Shown: positions 41,111 through 50,285 of the stretch, piece after piece | Position numbering within the stretch: the first letter of the stretch is position 1 | How the letters are laid out: each line of letters begins with the position of its first letter | DNA from: Candidatus Peregrinibacteria bacterium GW2011_GWF2_38_29 | Lineage (GTDB): Bacteria > Patescibacteriota > Gracilibacteria > UBA1369 > UBA12463 | DNA: 64,000 bases | Reading direction: 5' to 3' | Assembly: GCA_000992695.1 (NCBI GenBank) | Contig: LBUS01000001.1 | Span: forward strand, 1 to 64,000 | The notes under the pieces: generated by a model | Databases searched by the model: none | What the model saw: the letters and a program-made list of their open reading frames with translations, nothing else | Told to the model about the DNA's origin: nothing | Made by a program: the position numbers and the translations under genes

Positions 41111-41252
41111 GTTTTCGTATACAATTTTCTCAGACACGCTTGATTTACCCAGCGTGTAAATCCTTGCTAGCATTCGGCTTTTGCTCTTTTGCTATGCAAA
41201 AACCATGCCCGCAAAAGCCTCATGACTGTCTTCAAAAATTGCATACAAAAAC
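41111..41252 (+). repeat. Structured dispersed element family SE-1, copy 3
   Basis: Stems CAATTTT/AAAATTG, GACA/TGTC, GATTTAC/GTAAATC, GGCTTTTGC/GCAAAAGCC, TTTTGC/GCAAAA. Confidence 0.75.
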
Positions 41253-41334
41253 CTTTAATCAGCTTTTGACTTCATCCTCGTTGCAACGTTCGTATAAAGC
41301 TTGTACAATATATAAAAATAAAACCCTCACTAAA

Positions 41335-41805
41335 ATGAAAAAACTTTTTATTGCGCTTTTAATCCCGCAGCTTGTTGGCGCGCTTGGATCAATGTTTACA
41401 ATGCCAAACGTAAATGTCGGCGGATGGTATTCCGTATTGCATAAGCCCGCATTTAACCCACCAAGCTGGGTCTTTTCTCCGGTTTGGGTGACTTTATTTG
41501 TATTAATGGGAATCGCACTTTATTGGGTTTGGAAGCATGGAATCGAGAAAAAAGATGTCAAAACCGGAATGTGGCTTTTTGCGATACAACTGTTTCTTAA
41601 CTTGCTTTGGTCCGGGTTATTTTTTGGCTTGCATGACCCATTTTTAGCATTTATCGATATTTGCCTTTTACTTGTTTTTATCATACTTACAATTTTTCAA
41701 TTCCAAAAAGTCAGCGTACATGCCGGCTTGATAATGCTGCCATATTTATTTTGGGTTGGATTTGCGACAATTTTGAATTATCACATTTGGATTTTGAATA
41801 TATAA
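41335..41805 (+). CDS. TspO/MBR family protein
   Basis: WYSVLHKPAFNPPSWVFSPVWVTLFVLMGIALYWVW; WSGLFFGLHDP; start moved to MKKLFIALL. Confidence 0.9.
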   Translation: MKKLFIALLIPQLVGALGSMFTMPNVNVGGWYSVLHKPAFNPPSWVFSPVWVTLFVLMGIALYWVWKHGIEKKDVKTGMWLFAIQLFLNLLWSGLFFGLHDPFLAFIDICLLLVFIILTIFQFQKVSVHAGLIMLPYLFWVGFATILNYHIWILNI

Positions 41806-41857
41806 ACAAACCTTGCGATTTTTTTGACTGATGGGTAAAATAAGCTCTGCAATTACT

Positions 41858-41982
41858 TGCAATAGGGATTTCCTCGCCTCATTCAAAAATAATCCTTTAA
41901 GGTCTTATTTTTGACTCGGCGTCCTGCGCTTCGTGGAATTCGTTTCGATTCCACTACGCTTCGGACCGGAAATCTCGCTACT
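41858..41982 (+). repeat. Structured dispersed element family SE-2, copy B
   Basis: Stems 41867-41873/41968-41974, 41884-41892/41905-41913, 41933-41939/41948-41954; junctions as in copy A. Confidence 0.75.
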
Positions 41983-41985
41983 TGT

Positions 41986-42076
41986 GGAAGGGTCGCATAG
42001 TGGTCGAGTGCACCGGTCTTGAAAACCGGAACCCAGTTTTACTGGGTCGCGAGTTCGAACCTCGCCCCTTCCGCCA
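41986..42076 (+). tRNA. tRNA-Ser (TGA), CCA encoded
   Basis: GGAAGGGTCGCATAGTGGTCGAGTGCACCGGTCTTGAAAACCGG...GAGTTCGAACCTCGCCCCTTCCGCCA. Confidence 0.9.
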
Positions 42077-42098
42077 AAAATAAAATTTACACGAATCT

Positions 42099-42518
42099 TT
42101 ATTTCACGACATTAAAAATCGTCATTATTCTTTTATCGTTCTCCGTGTAAACTTCGGCATCGGCGCCGGGAAATTCAAAAGTGCCGATTTGGCCTTTATC
42201 AGGATGAATTACAATTATAATTCTTTGGCTAGACGAAGGTGCGATTGCCACTTCTACGTTTGCATTTGCGCCCTCGATTGCGGCCCAACCAAGAACTTTG
42301 CCCGGTTCGTATCCTGCAAATGTCTCTTTGCCAAGTTCGTGAACCGCGACCCAACCTTTTTCGGGAATAGAAGCTTTATCAATAATTACTTTGCCGTTTG
42401 AAATTGATTGGTCTGCGATTTCAACCTCTGCGTTGATTTTTGGAACTTGTTGCTGTGAACAACTCGTGAGAGCCAATGATAGCAATAAAATGGCTAAAAT
42501 AAGCGATATTTTTTTCAT
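42099..42518 (-). CDS. Putative lipoprotein, beta-rich repeat
   Basis: Lipobox-like LALTSCSQQ; VEIADQSISNGKVIIDKASIPEKGWVAVH. Confidence 0.65.
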   Translation of the reverse strand: MKKISLILAILLLSLALTSCSQQQVPKINAEVEIADQSISNGKVIIDKASIPEKGWVAVHELGKETFAGYEPGKVLGWAAIEGANANVEVAIAPSSSQRIIIVIHPDKGQIGTFEFPGADAEVYTENDKRIMTIFNVVK

Positions 42519-42644
42519 ATGGTGATTGTTAATGACAATAATATAAATACCAATTTGTAAGAAAAAATACAAGTCACCGTATTAAGTTAATGATCGATTA
42601 TCAATAATCAATTATCAAACAAATATTATTTAACCAAATATAAT

Positions 42645-43436
42645 ATGGACAAACACAAACTCATTGCATTGCCAATCGCGATTCTTGTTGTGGCAAACAT
42701 GATGGTTCCGTCTTTTGCATTGGCGGATGAAGTTAATGCAAACAAAGGCCTTGGTCTTGGCCGTGAAAACAATAAAGGCTCAAGCTTTTGCGTAAGGCTC
42801 GTTGAAAAAGATGAAAGATTTGAAAAAAATTACGCTGAAAAAGAGGCAAAGCTTTCTTCAGAAAGAAATGAAAACGATAAAGAACGTATGGGTAGACGTG
42901 CAGATGCAGATAAAAGGCGCGAAGACAGAAAGGTAAAAGTCGACAACAGGGTTGCCAATAGATATCAAAAACTTTATGAAGAAATAGCCAAAACTGATGC
43001 TGAAAAATTGGCTGTCACGACTTTTAAAACAGTTGTCGAAACGGCTTTAACCGCAAAAAGAACTTCTGTTGATGCTGCTATCGCCGCTTTTAAAACGGCT
43101 GTCGATACTGCAACGACTGCAAGAAGAACAGCAATTGATGCGGCTCGAACTGCATATCAAACATCAACTGAAGCTGCTTTAAAAACAGCCGCTGATCAAT
43201 GTGCCGCAGGAACGGCTTCTGCGATTGTAAGAACAAATTTCCAGACCCTTATCAAAACTGCAAAAGATAAATTTGAAGCTGACAAAGCCGCTGCTCCAAA
43301 AGTTGGAGTAGATGTTTCCGCTTTAACTGAAGCCAAAAGAACGGCATTAGAAAAAGCTCAAACAACATTCCAAGCCGCATTCGAAAAAGCAAAAGCGGAC
43401 TTAAAAGCCGCATTCGGAACAAATCAGCCGGTATAA
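42645..43436 (+). CDS. Secreted coiled-coil hypothetical protein
   Basis: Signal peptide; Ala/Thr/Lys-rich heptad-like TAxRTxxDAAxxAFKTA repeats. Confidence 0.65.
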   Translation: MDKHKLIALPIAILVVANMMVPSFALADEVNANKGLGLGRENNKGSSFCVRLVEKDERFEKNYAEKEAKLSSERNENDKERMGRRADADKRREDRKVKVDNRVANRYQKLYEEIAKTDAEKLAVTTFKTVVETALTAKRTSVDAAIAAFKTAVDTATTARRTAIDAARTAYQTSTEAALKTAADQCAAGTASAIVRTNFQTLIKTAKDKFEADKAAAPKVGVDVSALTEAKRTALEKAQTTFQAAFEKAKADLKAAFGTNQPV

Positions 43437-43482
43437 GTTTAGTGGCGGCGTGAAATAAATTTATGTGGGGAAAGTTACACAA

Positions 43483-43516
43483 ATAAAACGCGGGAATTAA
43501 ACCTCTCGCGTTTTAT
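43483..43516. terminator. Bidirectional terminator hairpin between convergent genes
   Basis: ATAAAACGCGGGAATTAAACCTCTCGCGTTTTATC. Confidence 0.6.
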
Positions 43517-43997
43517 CAAAAGCGACCTTTTCCATATCAATGCGCCCTTCTGCGGTCCTGTGAAATTTAAAAAAGTTTCTGCATGCCTCTATTGCGGCTT
43601 CGCGATCATCAAATTCTCTATCGTGAACATCTGTGTACTTCCATACACCTATTCCCGTAACCTTTACAGTTTGCTTTTGTGTTGGATCAGGATGATTGAT
43701 TGTAAAAACGAAAGCTTCTTCGCCTTCCAATAAACATGCGCCAATTCTTCTCCCGTGTTCAGGGTTTACCGAATCGTGCTCGTGATTTCTGCATCTTTCG
43801 GCGTGCAATTCTCTTAAGGCTGAATTTTGACCATCTCTCGTTACTTCTAACAATGCTCTCCTATATCTTTCTACTGCGATTCGCAGCTCTCTCCCCGGAT
43901 GATGACGCCCTTTTCTTTCCGCCTCAAGTCTTTTTAATTTTCTTTGAAGCTCTGACGGCTCGAGACGCTTTAATTCACCGTAACCTAAATAACGCAT
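43497..43997 (-). CDS. Hypothetical protein
   Basis: 166-aa ORF. Confidence 0.55.
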   Translation of the reverse strand: MRYLGYGELKRLEPSELQRKLKRLEAERKGRHHPGRELRIAVERYRRALLEVTRDGQNSALRELHAERCRNHEHDSVNPEHGRRIGACLLEGEEAFVFTINHPDPTQKQTVKVTGIGVWKYTDVHDREFDDREAAIEACRNFFKFHRTAEGRIDMEKVAFDKTREV

Positions 43998-44056
43998 ATA
44001 ACTAATCTTTAATATATGAGAAATTAATTTATATGCAAAGCTTGATTATTGCAAGC

Positions 44057-44641
44057 TTAAATCAACTTGAGAGCGTTCCAAAAATTATCGATATATTCAG
44101 GACGCCTGTTTTGATATTTCAAATAATAAGCGTGTTCCCAAAGGTCAAGAGTGATAATTGGAGTTTCGTTGAGCGAAAGCGGGGAATCTTGATTTGGAAG
44201 AGAATAAACCTTGAGCTTATTATTTGCGTCACGAGTAAGCCAAGTCCAGCCTGAGCCAAAATGTTTGACTGAGACATCTGTGAAAAGTTTTTTAAATGTA
44301 TCGACTGAACCGAATTCCCTGGTTATTTCTTCGATGAGCTTGGCATCCGGGGTTTTTTGAGGGCCCATAATCTGCCAAAATAAATTGTGATTAACAAATC
44401 CGCCGCCATTGTTTTTGAGGGATGCTCTGTCGGTCTCATCAACGGGTAAATTTTTGATGTTTTTGAGAACATCGTCCGGATTTTCGAATGTGATTTGTGG
44501 ATATTTTTCAAGCATTGTATTGAATTTATCCAGATATGCTTGGTGATGCTTATCGTGATGAATTTGCATCGTTTGCGCGTCGATATAAGGCTCGAGCGCG
44601 TCATAGGAATACGGAAGGGGAGCTAGTGTGTATTTTGCCAT
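44057..44641 (-). CDS. Superoxide dismutase (Fe/Mn)
   Basis: LPYSYDALEPYIDAQTMQIHHDKHHQAYLDKFN; LDLWEHAYYLKYQNRRPEYIDNFWN. Confidence 0.96.
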   Translation of the reverse strand: MAKYTLAPLPYSYDALEPYIDAQTMQIHHDKHHQAYLDKFNTMLEKYPQITFENPDDVLKNIKNLPVDETDRASLKNNGGGFVNHNLFWQIMGPQKTPDAKLIEEITREFGSVDTFKKLFTDVSVKHFGSGWTWLTRDANNKLKVYSLPNQDSPLSLNETPIITLDLWEHAYYLKYQNRRPEYIDNFWNALKLI

Positions 44642-44724
44642 AAAAAAATGGTTATGAAATATTGATAGATAATTTTACATCAAATAGGTCGGCTGACGCA
44701 ATGGAGAATTAAAGGTGACGTGAA

Positions 44725-46362
44725 TTAAACTACAGCCTTTATGTAGCACTTTTCGCACAAAACTTGCTTTGGAAAATTTGAAGAATATGGGGTTTTGATT
44801 GGAGATGAACAAGATGCGCACGTTCGAGAGTTGAGTCTGCGTGAAGTTCGTATAAAAATGCGGTTTCTGTGACGACAGTCGGGACACGTGTGCGGAATCG
44901 GAAGATTTAGGGCGCGATATCTCTGTAATTCTTGGCTGATTATATGAAAATTCTTTTCGCATTTATCACATGCGAGAAGATCTTTTATAATTGAATCGGT
45001 TGTTTGTTTTATGTCGTCGGGGATTACTGCGGTTTGCGGCTTATATTCACGCTTATCTTGCTCCTTCCATTTATAGTTTTTTGCGAGAGCTTGCTCTTTT
45101 GTAAGTGGCATATATTCGTGCGCGACGGTTTCGTTATATCCCCAAAGTGACATTTGCGTTGGAAAAAATTCGCCGAATTCTTTGGTGGTCGTCATATGGG
45201 CGATAATTTTTGGCAAAATGGTGCGATATTCTTCTTCGGAATACTGCTTATTTAAAATACAATACTTGCCACGATTTATCGCGATGCAACCAAACATAAA
45301 TGAAGAATTATTGCATTGATCACAGTAAAAAACATTGTCACAATAATGACTCGCCATATTGAATGCGGAAAATTTCATTGCCAAGGTGCTAATAAGCTCA
45401 CATGCAACTTCGGGCTTATATAAACTGTAATTCAGGTCGTAACAATCTTTTGCATCGAGCACGTCATAAAGATATTTCGAATCCCAGCAATTAATAACGT
45501 TATAAACGTCGTGACAGTTTTTGGAATTTTTAATGTCGTTGCCGTCACATTCCTCGGAAGCCATAATATACATATCGCGATGAATCGCTTTTTTCATGTT
45601 TTCTTTCCATTTTGCAATCATGTTTTTTAGCGATGAATATGAGCCAAAATTCATTTTTGCAAATTCCGCCATGTACTCTTCTTTTGAATAAGGCTTGTTG
45701 AAAATATAATATTTTTTGTGACGAAGATTATTGCAAAATAAACAATCGGAACAACCTTTTAAATCAAAGGAAAAAGCGCAGTCATTGCAGTTTTCGAGGT
45801 ACATAGAAAATTTGTCGTTGTAACAATCGTAGCAATTTATACACTCATGGCAAAGCTCGGAATTGTATACAAAAGTACAATCTGTGCAAAACCTGGAATG
45901 CTTTGTATAAAGGCAAAAATAACAGTTTTCATTAGCTTCGCCAGCGAGATCGAGATAGCAGTCTTTGTCATCGCCGCAATAGTTGCAGTAGTCGGAATTT
46001 TCGCAGTGAACAATGTCGATTCCGAGACGCGGAACTTCATTTATTAAATCTTGAAATTGATCGAAAAATGGACGATTAAAATCGAAATCTTGGCCGAATT
46101 TTCGAGGATCCCAATCGTCTTTGTACCATTCGGATGGTTTATAAACGGGAAATTTGGTTTTTTCAGGATAAATTGAGACGAATTTTTCGTGAGATCGGTC
46201 ACATTGGCGGAGATAAAATGAGCGATCATTGCGCCATGCCATGCGACGTTGAACGCGGCAGAAAGGGCAAAAAGTCGGGTGCGGGATTTTTACTTTTGCG
46301 TAAAAAGCGGCGTCTTCGGGCGTGATTTCGAATTGGGTTGAGCAATTTTGGCAGGTCGACAT
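44725..46362 (-). CDS. Cys-rich repeat protein, paralog A of a seven-member array
   Basis: Starts MSTCQNCSTQFEITPEDAAFYAKVKIPHPTFCPFCRVQRR; DFDFNRPFFDQF; two C.FC...KKYYIFNKPYSKEEY / KYCILNKQYSEEEY modules; C-terminal zinc-ribbon-like LLACDKCEKNF. Confidence 0.85.
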   Translation of the reverse strand: MSTCQNCSTQFEITPEDAAFYAKVKIPHPTFCPFCRVQRRMAWRNDRSFYLRQCDRSHEKFVSIYPEKTKFPVYKPSEWYKDDWDPRKFGQDFDFNRPFFDQFQDLINEVPRLGIDIVHCENSDYCNYCGDDKDCYLDLAGEANENCYFCLYTKHSRFCTDCTFVYNSELCHECINCYDCYNDKFSMYLENCNDCAFSFDLKGCSDCLFCNNLRHKKYYIFNKPYSKEEYMAEFAKMNFGSYSSLKNMIAKWKENMKKAIHRDMYIMASEECDGNDIKNSKNCHDVYNVINCWDSKYLYDVLDAKDCYDLNYSLYKPEVACELISTLAMKFSAFNMASHYCDNVFYCDQCNNSSFMFGCIAINRGKYCILNKQYSEEEYRTILPKIIAHMTTTKEFGEFFPTQMSLWGYNETVAHEYMPLTKEQALAKNYKWKEQDKREYKPQTAVIPDDIKQTTDSIIKDLLACDKCEKNFHIISQELQRYRALNLPIPHTCPDCRHRNRIFIRTSRRLNSRTCASCSSPIKTPYSSNFPKQVLCEKCYIKAVV

Positions 46363-46446
46363 GGGGACGGAGGTGTTATGGGCTAATTTTAACACGAGAG
46401 GGACGGAGGTTGGAAGGGCTAAATTTTATCGCCATACCTCCGTCCC
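46363..46446. repeat. REP-like GGGGACGGAGGT elements, triplet (46363-46374 +, 46400-46410 +, 46436-46446 inverted)
   Basis: Core (G)GGGACGGAGGT three times at about 36 bp pitch. Confidence 0.8.
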
Positions 46447-46450
46447 TCCC

Positions 46451-47389
46451 CTAAAGACCGTAGGTTATCACTTCCGGATATGTTGGCTCGTACCACTTGC
46501 CCCATTCGTTATCGGCTTTCATTTGCGAAATGATTTCGGCGACGCGCTTTGCATATTCTTCAGGCGAATATTGAACATTAAAAATGCAAAATTCGGCGTG
46601 ATTTATGGCCGTGCAACCAAAGCAATCGTGGCTTGTATAAACCGAATCGCAATAAGATAAATTGTTTGAATGCCAACAACCATAACAGAACATGCAGTTG
46701 TTTAAATTGCCGCCGGACATGATTTCATAGCAAAGTTCGGACCACCCAAGATGGCTGCAGTCTGCGAGATTTTTTGAATCGTCGCAGTGATAATTATAAA
46801 GACAATCGTGCAAGTTTTTTGAATCAAAAGCCCAGTATGCGTTTTTGGAATTATGAAGATTGTCGCCGTAGCTATTTTCTGTGTTTTTGCCGTACATAAA
46901 AATGCGCGGAAATTTTAATAATGCCGGAACGATTTTTTCGCAAATCTGGGCCGGCGTGAGCTTGCGAAGCTCGGCAACTTTTGTTTTATATTCTTCCGGA
47001 GAATATTTTTTATTGAAAATACAGTACTCGCTTTGACGTAAATTTATGCAGCCAAAACAGTTTTTGAGACTTACCGAATAAAAGCAAAAATCCGAATCGC
47101 TGGTATTTTCGCAATGGTCACAATAATTGCAGTTATATGAATTGATGCAATCAATACATTCATAGCAAAGCTCACATTTGTTGCAAAGCGTGCAGTCCGT
47201 ACAGTCCGTGCAATAAAAAACGCGATGATTATAAAGGCAAAATTGTGATTCGTAGCTCGCAAAAGTCATGTAACAATTTTTACTGCGCTCTGTGTATTGG
47301 CAGAAAGGGGAGTTAGTGTTATTTACGCATTGCAAACCGATGCGCGGATGCTTGAGTCGGAAGGCTTCGAATTGTTGGAGAAAGGTCAT
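46451..47389 (-). CDS. Cys-rich repeat protein, paralog B, lacking both zinc-ribbon-like terminal domains
   Basis: Begins at the TFLQQF...PRIG equivalent; has both IFNKKYSPEEY / IFNVQYSPEEY modules; no terminal CxxC domains. Confidence 0.75.
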   Translation of the reverse strand: MTFLQQFEAFRLKHPRIGLQCVNNTNSPFCQYTERSKNCYMTFASYESQFCLYNHRVFYCTDCTDCTLCNKCELCYECIDCINSYNCNYCDHCENTSDSDFCFYSVSLKNCFGCINLRQSEYCIFNKKYSPEEYKTKVAELRKLTPAQICEKIVPALLKFPRIFMYGKNTENSYGDNLHNSKNAYWAFDSKNLHDCLYNYHCDDSKNLADCSHLGWSELCYEIMSGGNLNNCMFCYGCWHSNNLSYCDSVYTSHDCFGCTAINHAEFCIFNVQYSPEEYAKRVAEIISQMKADNEWGKWYEPTYPEVITYGL

Positions 47390-47420
47390 GATATAATTTT
47401 AGCACAAGCGTATAGATTGC

Positions 47421-47714
47421 CTAAAAACCCAAAACTGCTGCTGACCATTTTGATTCAGCCTCGGCACTCAATCTCGCCACATTGCTTTTAACAATCCATA
47501 CCTCTCCCCCGTCTTCTAACACAACGTGTACCGCTCTTTCATTAACTTCGTCTATTGATCCGTATTCTCCAACGGCTGGACTCATCCCGTCGCCTACCAG
47601 AACGAATATTGTGTCCCCTATCCCCGGCAGAGACGTGTCTTCCACTGTCGCATCCGGGTCATCATCACGTAAATCGTCATCGCGTAATGATTCATCGTCT
47701 ATATCTATTCCCAT
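47421..47714 (-). CDS. Hypothetical small protein
   Basis: 97-aa ORF; GDTIFVLVGDGMSPAVGEYGSIDEVNERAVHVVLEDGGEVWIV. Confidence 0.5.
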   Translation of the reverse strand: MGIDIDDESLRDDDLRDDDPDATVEDTSLPGIGDTIFVLVGDGMSPAVGEYGSIDEVNERAVHVVLEDGGEVWIVKSNVARLSAEAESKWSAAVLGF

Positions 47715-47827
47715 ATTATGTTTGATTAAGGAGTTTATTGTATCACTAAAATCGTGATTTTGTAAATACCTTGATTTTAATTTTCATATATGCTATTCTA
47801 TATGTGTAATTATATAAGTTTTTATAT

Positions 47828-48076
47828 ATGGTAAAGATTATACCAACTACAAAAGTGCAACAGAATATAGGAGGAATTTCGGCTACTATAGGCCAAGATT
47901 TGTATATTGTGACCAATCGCGGAGAGGGAAGAATCGTAATGCTTCCTTATTTTGACGGGTGCGATGAACATTTTAATGAGTATATGGAGGATTACGTGAT
48001 GTCAAAAAATAAAGAAGTGCTAAAAAAACGTTATCAAAAATCTTCCGATTCCAAAAAAAGTGCGTTAACCGTATAG
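47828..48076 (+). CDS. Putative antitoxin (Phd/YefM-like)
   Basis: Small ORF 4 bp upstream of a RelE-like ORF; VKIIPTTKVQQNIGGISATIGQDLYIVTNRGEGRIVMLPY. Confidence 0.6.
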   Translation: MVKIIPTTKVQQNIGGISATIGQDLYIVTNRGEGRIVMLPYFDGCDEHFNEYMEDYVMSKNKEVLKKRYQKSSDSKKSALTV

Positions 48077-48080
48077 TAAA

Positions 48081-48350
48081 ATGGTTTTATTTGTTTTTAC
48101 AAAATACGCGGAGAATGTTTTTAAAAAATTGCCAAAAATTGAACGGGAAAGGATTTTAAGCAAGCTTCTTGAGCTCAAAAAACATCAAGACATTTTTTCC
48201 ATACTTAGAAAACTTATTGATTTTGAGCCGGCAACACACAGGCTTAGGATTGGTGATTATCGATTGATTTTGGAATTGAAGAAGTATGATTCAAAAATTG
48301 TTGAACTTTGGGTTCTTGACGTCGGACACAGGAAGGATATCTATAATTGA
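48081..48350 (+). CDS. RelE/ParE-superfamily toxin
   Basis: FTKYAENVFKKLPKIERERILSKL...HRLRIGDYRLILELKKYDSKIVELWVLDVGHRKDIY. Confidence 0.8.
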   Translation: MVLFVFTKYAENVFKKLPKIERERILSKLLELKKHQDIFSILRKLIDFEPATHRLRIGDYRLILELKKYDSKIVELWVLDVGHRKDIYN

Positions 48351-48378
48351 AAGGCCCTATTTTGGAATAATTGCGACT

Positions 48379-49992
48379 TCATTGAACGGCTTGCATATAA
48401 CATTTTTCGCAGTAGATTTTTTCGGGACGGTCGGGAGAGAATGCGGTTTGGATTTTTTCGTTACAATTTGCGCAAGTGCGATCAAAAAGATTTGGGAGAT
48501 TGCGTGTGAAAAAACGCTCGCGATGCCTGCAGAAAAAGCATTTTCGCGGGGACGGAATGTTCAATTTTTTATAGAAAATAAGCTCATGACTTGTGAGGCG
48601 GAAAGGTTTGCGGCATTCTTCGCAAAGATTTTCGGGGGATTGAGTGAATGATTTTTCTTGCGTGGAATCGTCGTGCCATTTATAACCTTTTTTAATCGCT
48701 TGCTCGCGAGTTAATGGAAAATAATCTTGCGCGGAGGTCTCGTTATAGCCAAAAGGTGAGAGGTTAATCGGAAAAAATTCGCCGTATTCGCCGGTCTTTT
48801 TCATGTGCAAAATTATGCGATCACGTAACTTTTTATAATCTTCTTCGGAATATTGTTTGTTCAAAATGCAATTTCTTTTGTTGTGCATACTGACGCAACC
48901 GAAACAATCTTGCGAGTTCATAACCGTATCGCAATAAGTTAAATTTGTGCATTCCCATGAGTTAAAAGTGAATTTGCCATTGAAACCGCCGGTGCCGGCA
49001 TTGATGGTTTCGTAATAAAGTTCCGGGTGGTCATAACCGATTGAAGAGCAGTCCATAACGTCTTTTATGCCTTCAGCTTGGACAATATATTTGCAATCTT
49101 CGCCATCAAAAATGTTTGATCCGTGCTGGACGTTTTTGCAATTTTCAAGATAATCGCCGGTGCAATTTTCGCAGTTTGTTTGATATGAAGGCGGATAAAT
49201 CGCTTGAGATTTGAAACGCTTATAATTGGTTACCGCTGCGGAAAAATTGTTTGGGTCGAGAAGTTGTTTTATGAGTTTTTCATATTCTTCTTTTGTCGAT
49301 TGCTTATTATGAATGTAATAAGTTTTGTTGCGAAGATTTGAACAAAAAATGCAATTGTTACATCCGCGGAGGTTTACGGAAAAATAGCAATAACCGCTGT
49401 TGTATGAGCCAAAACAGTGCACGCAATTATATAAATTTGAGCCCCAAACGGATTCGTAACAAAGCTCTGACATTTTAATTGATTCGCAGTCGCAACAATT
49501 TCTACAGTGGTTATAATGACGGCCATAATAGCAATCTTCGCTGTACCAAGAGCCGCCGACTGCGAGATAGCAATTTTTATTGTATCCGGCGTAATTGCAA
49601 AATTCTGAATTTTCCGCGGCTTTATTCATCAAACCAATGCGCGGAATACGCTTTTGCATTTCTGCATATTGCTCAAAAAATGTTTTATTAAAATCAAAAT
49701 CTCGCGCATATACATGCGGATCCCACTTATCACTCCACCAACAATCCTGGCAGAAAATTTTATATCCCGATTCCGGCGAATGAAGTGAAATTGTCGGATT
49801 CTTGCAAAGCGCGCAAATATTTTTATAAAGATGCGGCTCGTTGCGATACGTCAGTCTGCGTTGAAGTCTGCAATTCGGACAAAGAGTTGGAGGCAGAACC
49901 TCCAAACCCGGACCATAAGAAAGTTTTGCGTAAAAATTGAGGTCTTCTTTTGCAATTTCGAATGCGATTTGGCAGTTTTTGCAGGTTGGCAT
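48379..49992 (-). CDS. Cys-rich repeat protein, paralog C
   Basis: MPTCKNCQIAFEIAKEDLNFYAKL...CPNCRLQRR; WWSDKWDPHVYARDFDFNKTFFEQY; two modules; C-terminal zinc-ribbon-like domain. Confidence 0.85.
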   Translation of the reverse strand: MPTCKNCQIAFEIAKEDLNFYAKLSYGPGLEVLPPTLCPNCRLQRRLTYRNEPHLYKNICALCKNPTISLHSPESGYKIFCQDCWWSDKWDPHVYARDFDFNKTFFEQYAEMQKRIPRIGLMNKAAENSEFCNYAGYNKNCYLAVGGSWYSEDCYYGRHYNHCRNCCDCESIKMSELCYESVWGSNLYNCVHCFGSYNSGYCYFSVNLRGCNNCIFCSNLRNKTYYIHNKQSTKEEYEKLIKQLLDPNNFSAAVTNYKRFKSQAIYPPSYQTNCENCTGDYLENCKNVQHGSNIFDGEDCKYIVQAEGIKDVMDCSSIGYDHPELYYETINAGTGGFNGKFTFNSWECTNLTYCDTVMNSQDCFGCVSMHNKRNCILNKQYSEEDYKKLRDRIILHMKKTGEYGEFFPINLSPFGYNETSAQDYFPLTREQAIKKGYKWHDDSTQEKSFTQSPENLCEECRKPFRLTSHELIFYKKLNIPSPRKCFFCRHRERFFTRNLPNLFDRTCANCNEKIQTAFSPDRPEKIYCEKCYMQAVQ

Positions 49993-50006
49993 GAGCTAAT
50001 TATACC

Positions 50007-50285
50007 TTAATTAACTTTTTTACCCGCCTTCTTTCGTTTTCTAGTTACTCTTAAAAGCTCTCTCAATAAATCCGGGAACTCATCTTCAACCACCCATGAA
50101 GCAACTCTTGAGGTGCTTCTTATTAATCTATCAACCGGATATCCAACCCTCATTTGCATAGCATCATTAAATACCGATATTTCACTTCTATTGCTCGCAA
50201 CGACTCTCCCTATCGTAACTTCGCGTTCACCGTCCATAACTGCCACTGCCTCTCCGTGTTTCGGCAGTTCTCTTTCTATCGTCAT
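50007..50285 (-). CDS. Hypothetical small protein
   Basis: 92-aa ORF. Confidence 0.45.
   Translation of the reverse strand: MTIERELPKHGEAVAVMDGEREVTIGRVVASNRSEISVFNDAMQMRVGYPVDRLIRSTSRVASWVVEDEFPDLLRELLRVTRKRKKAGKKVN

Noticed and set aside
14086-41252. SE-1 elements as integron attC sites
   Set aside because: attC sites keep structure plus short R/L core motifs; SE-1 has long conserved junctions and several nested stems and no visible GTTRRRY-type core layout
45847-46047. Many small ORFs antisense to the Cys-rich genes (also near 49293-49783, 53996-54283, 60450-61115)
   Set aside because: Shadow ORFs opposite long, well-supported genes; no start signals or domain content
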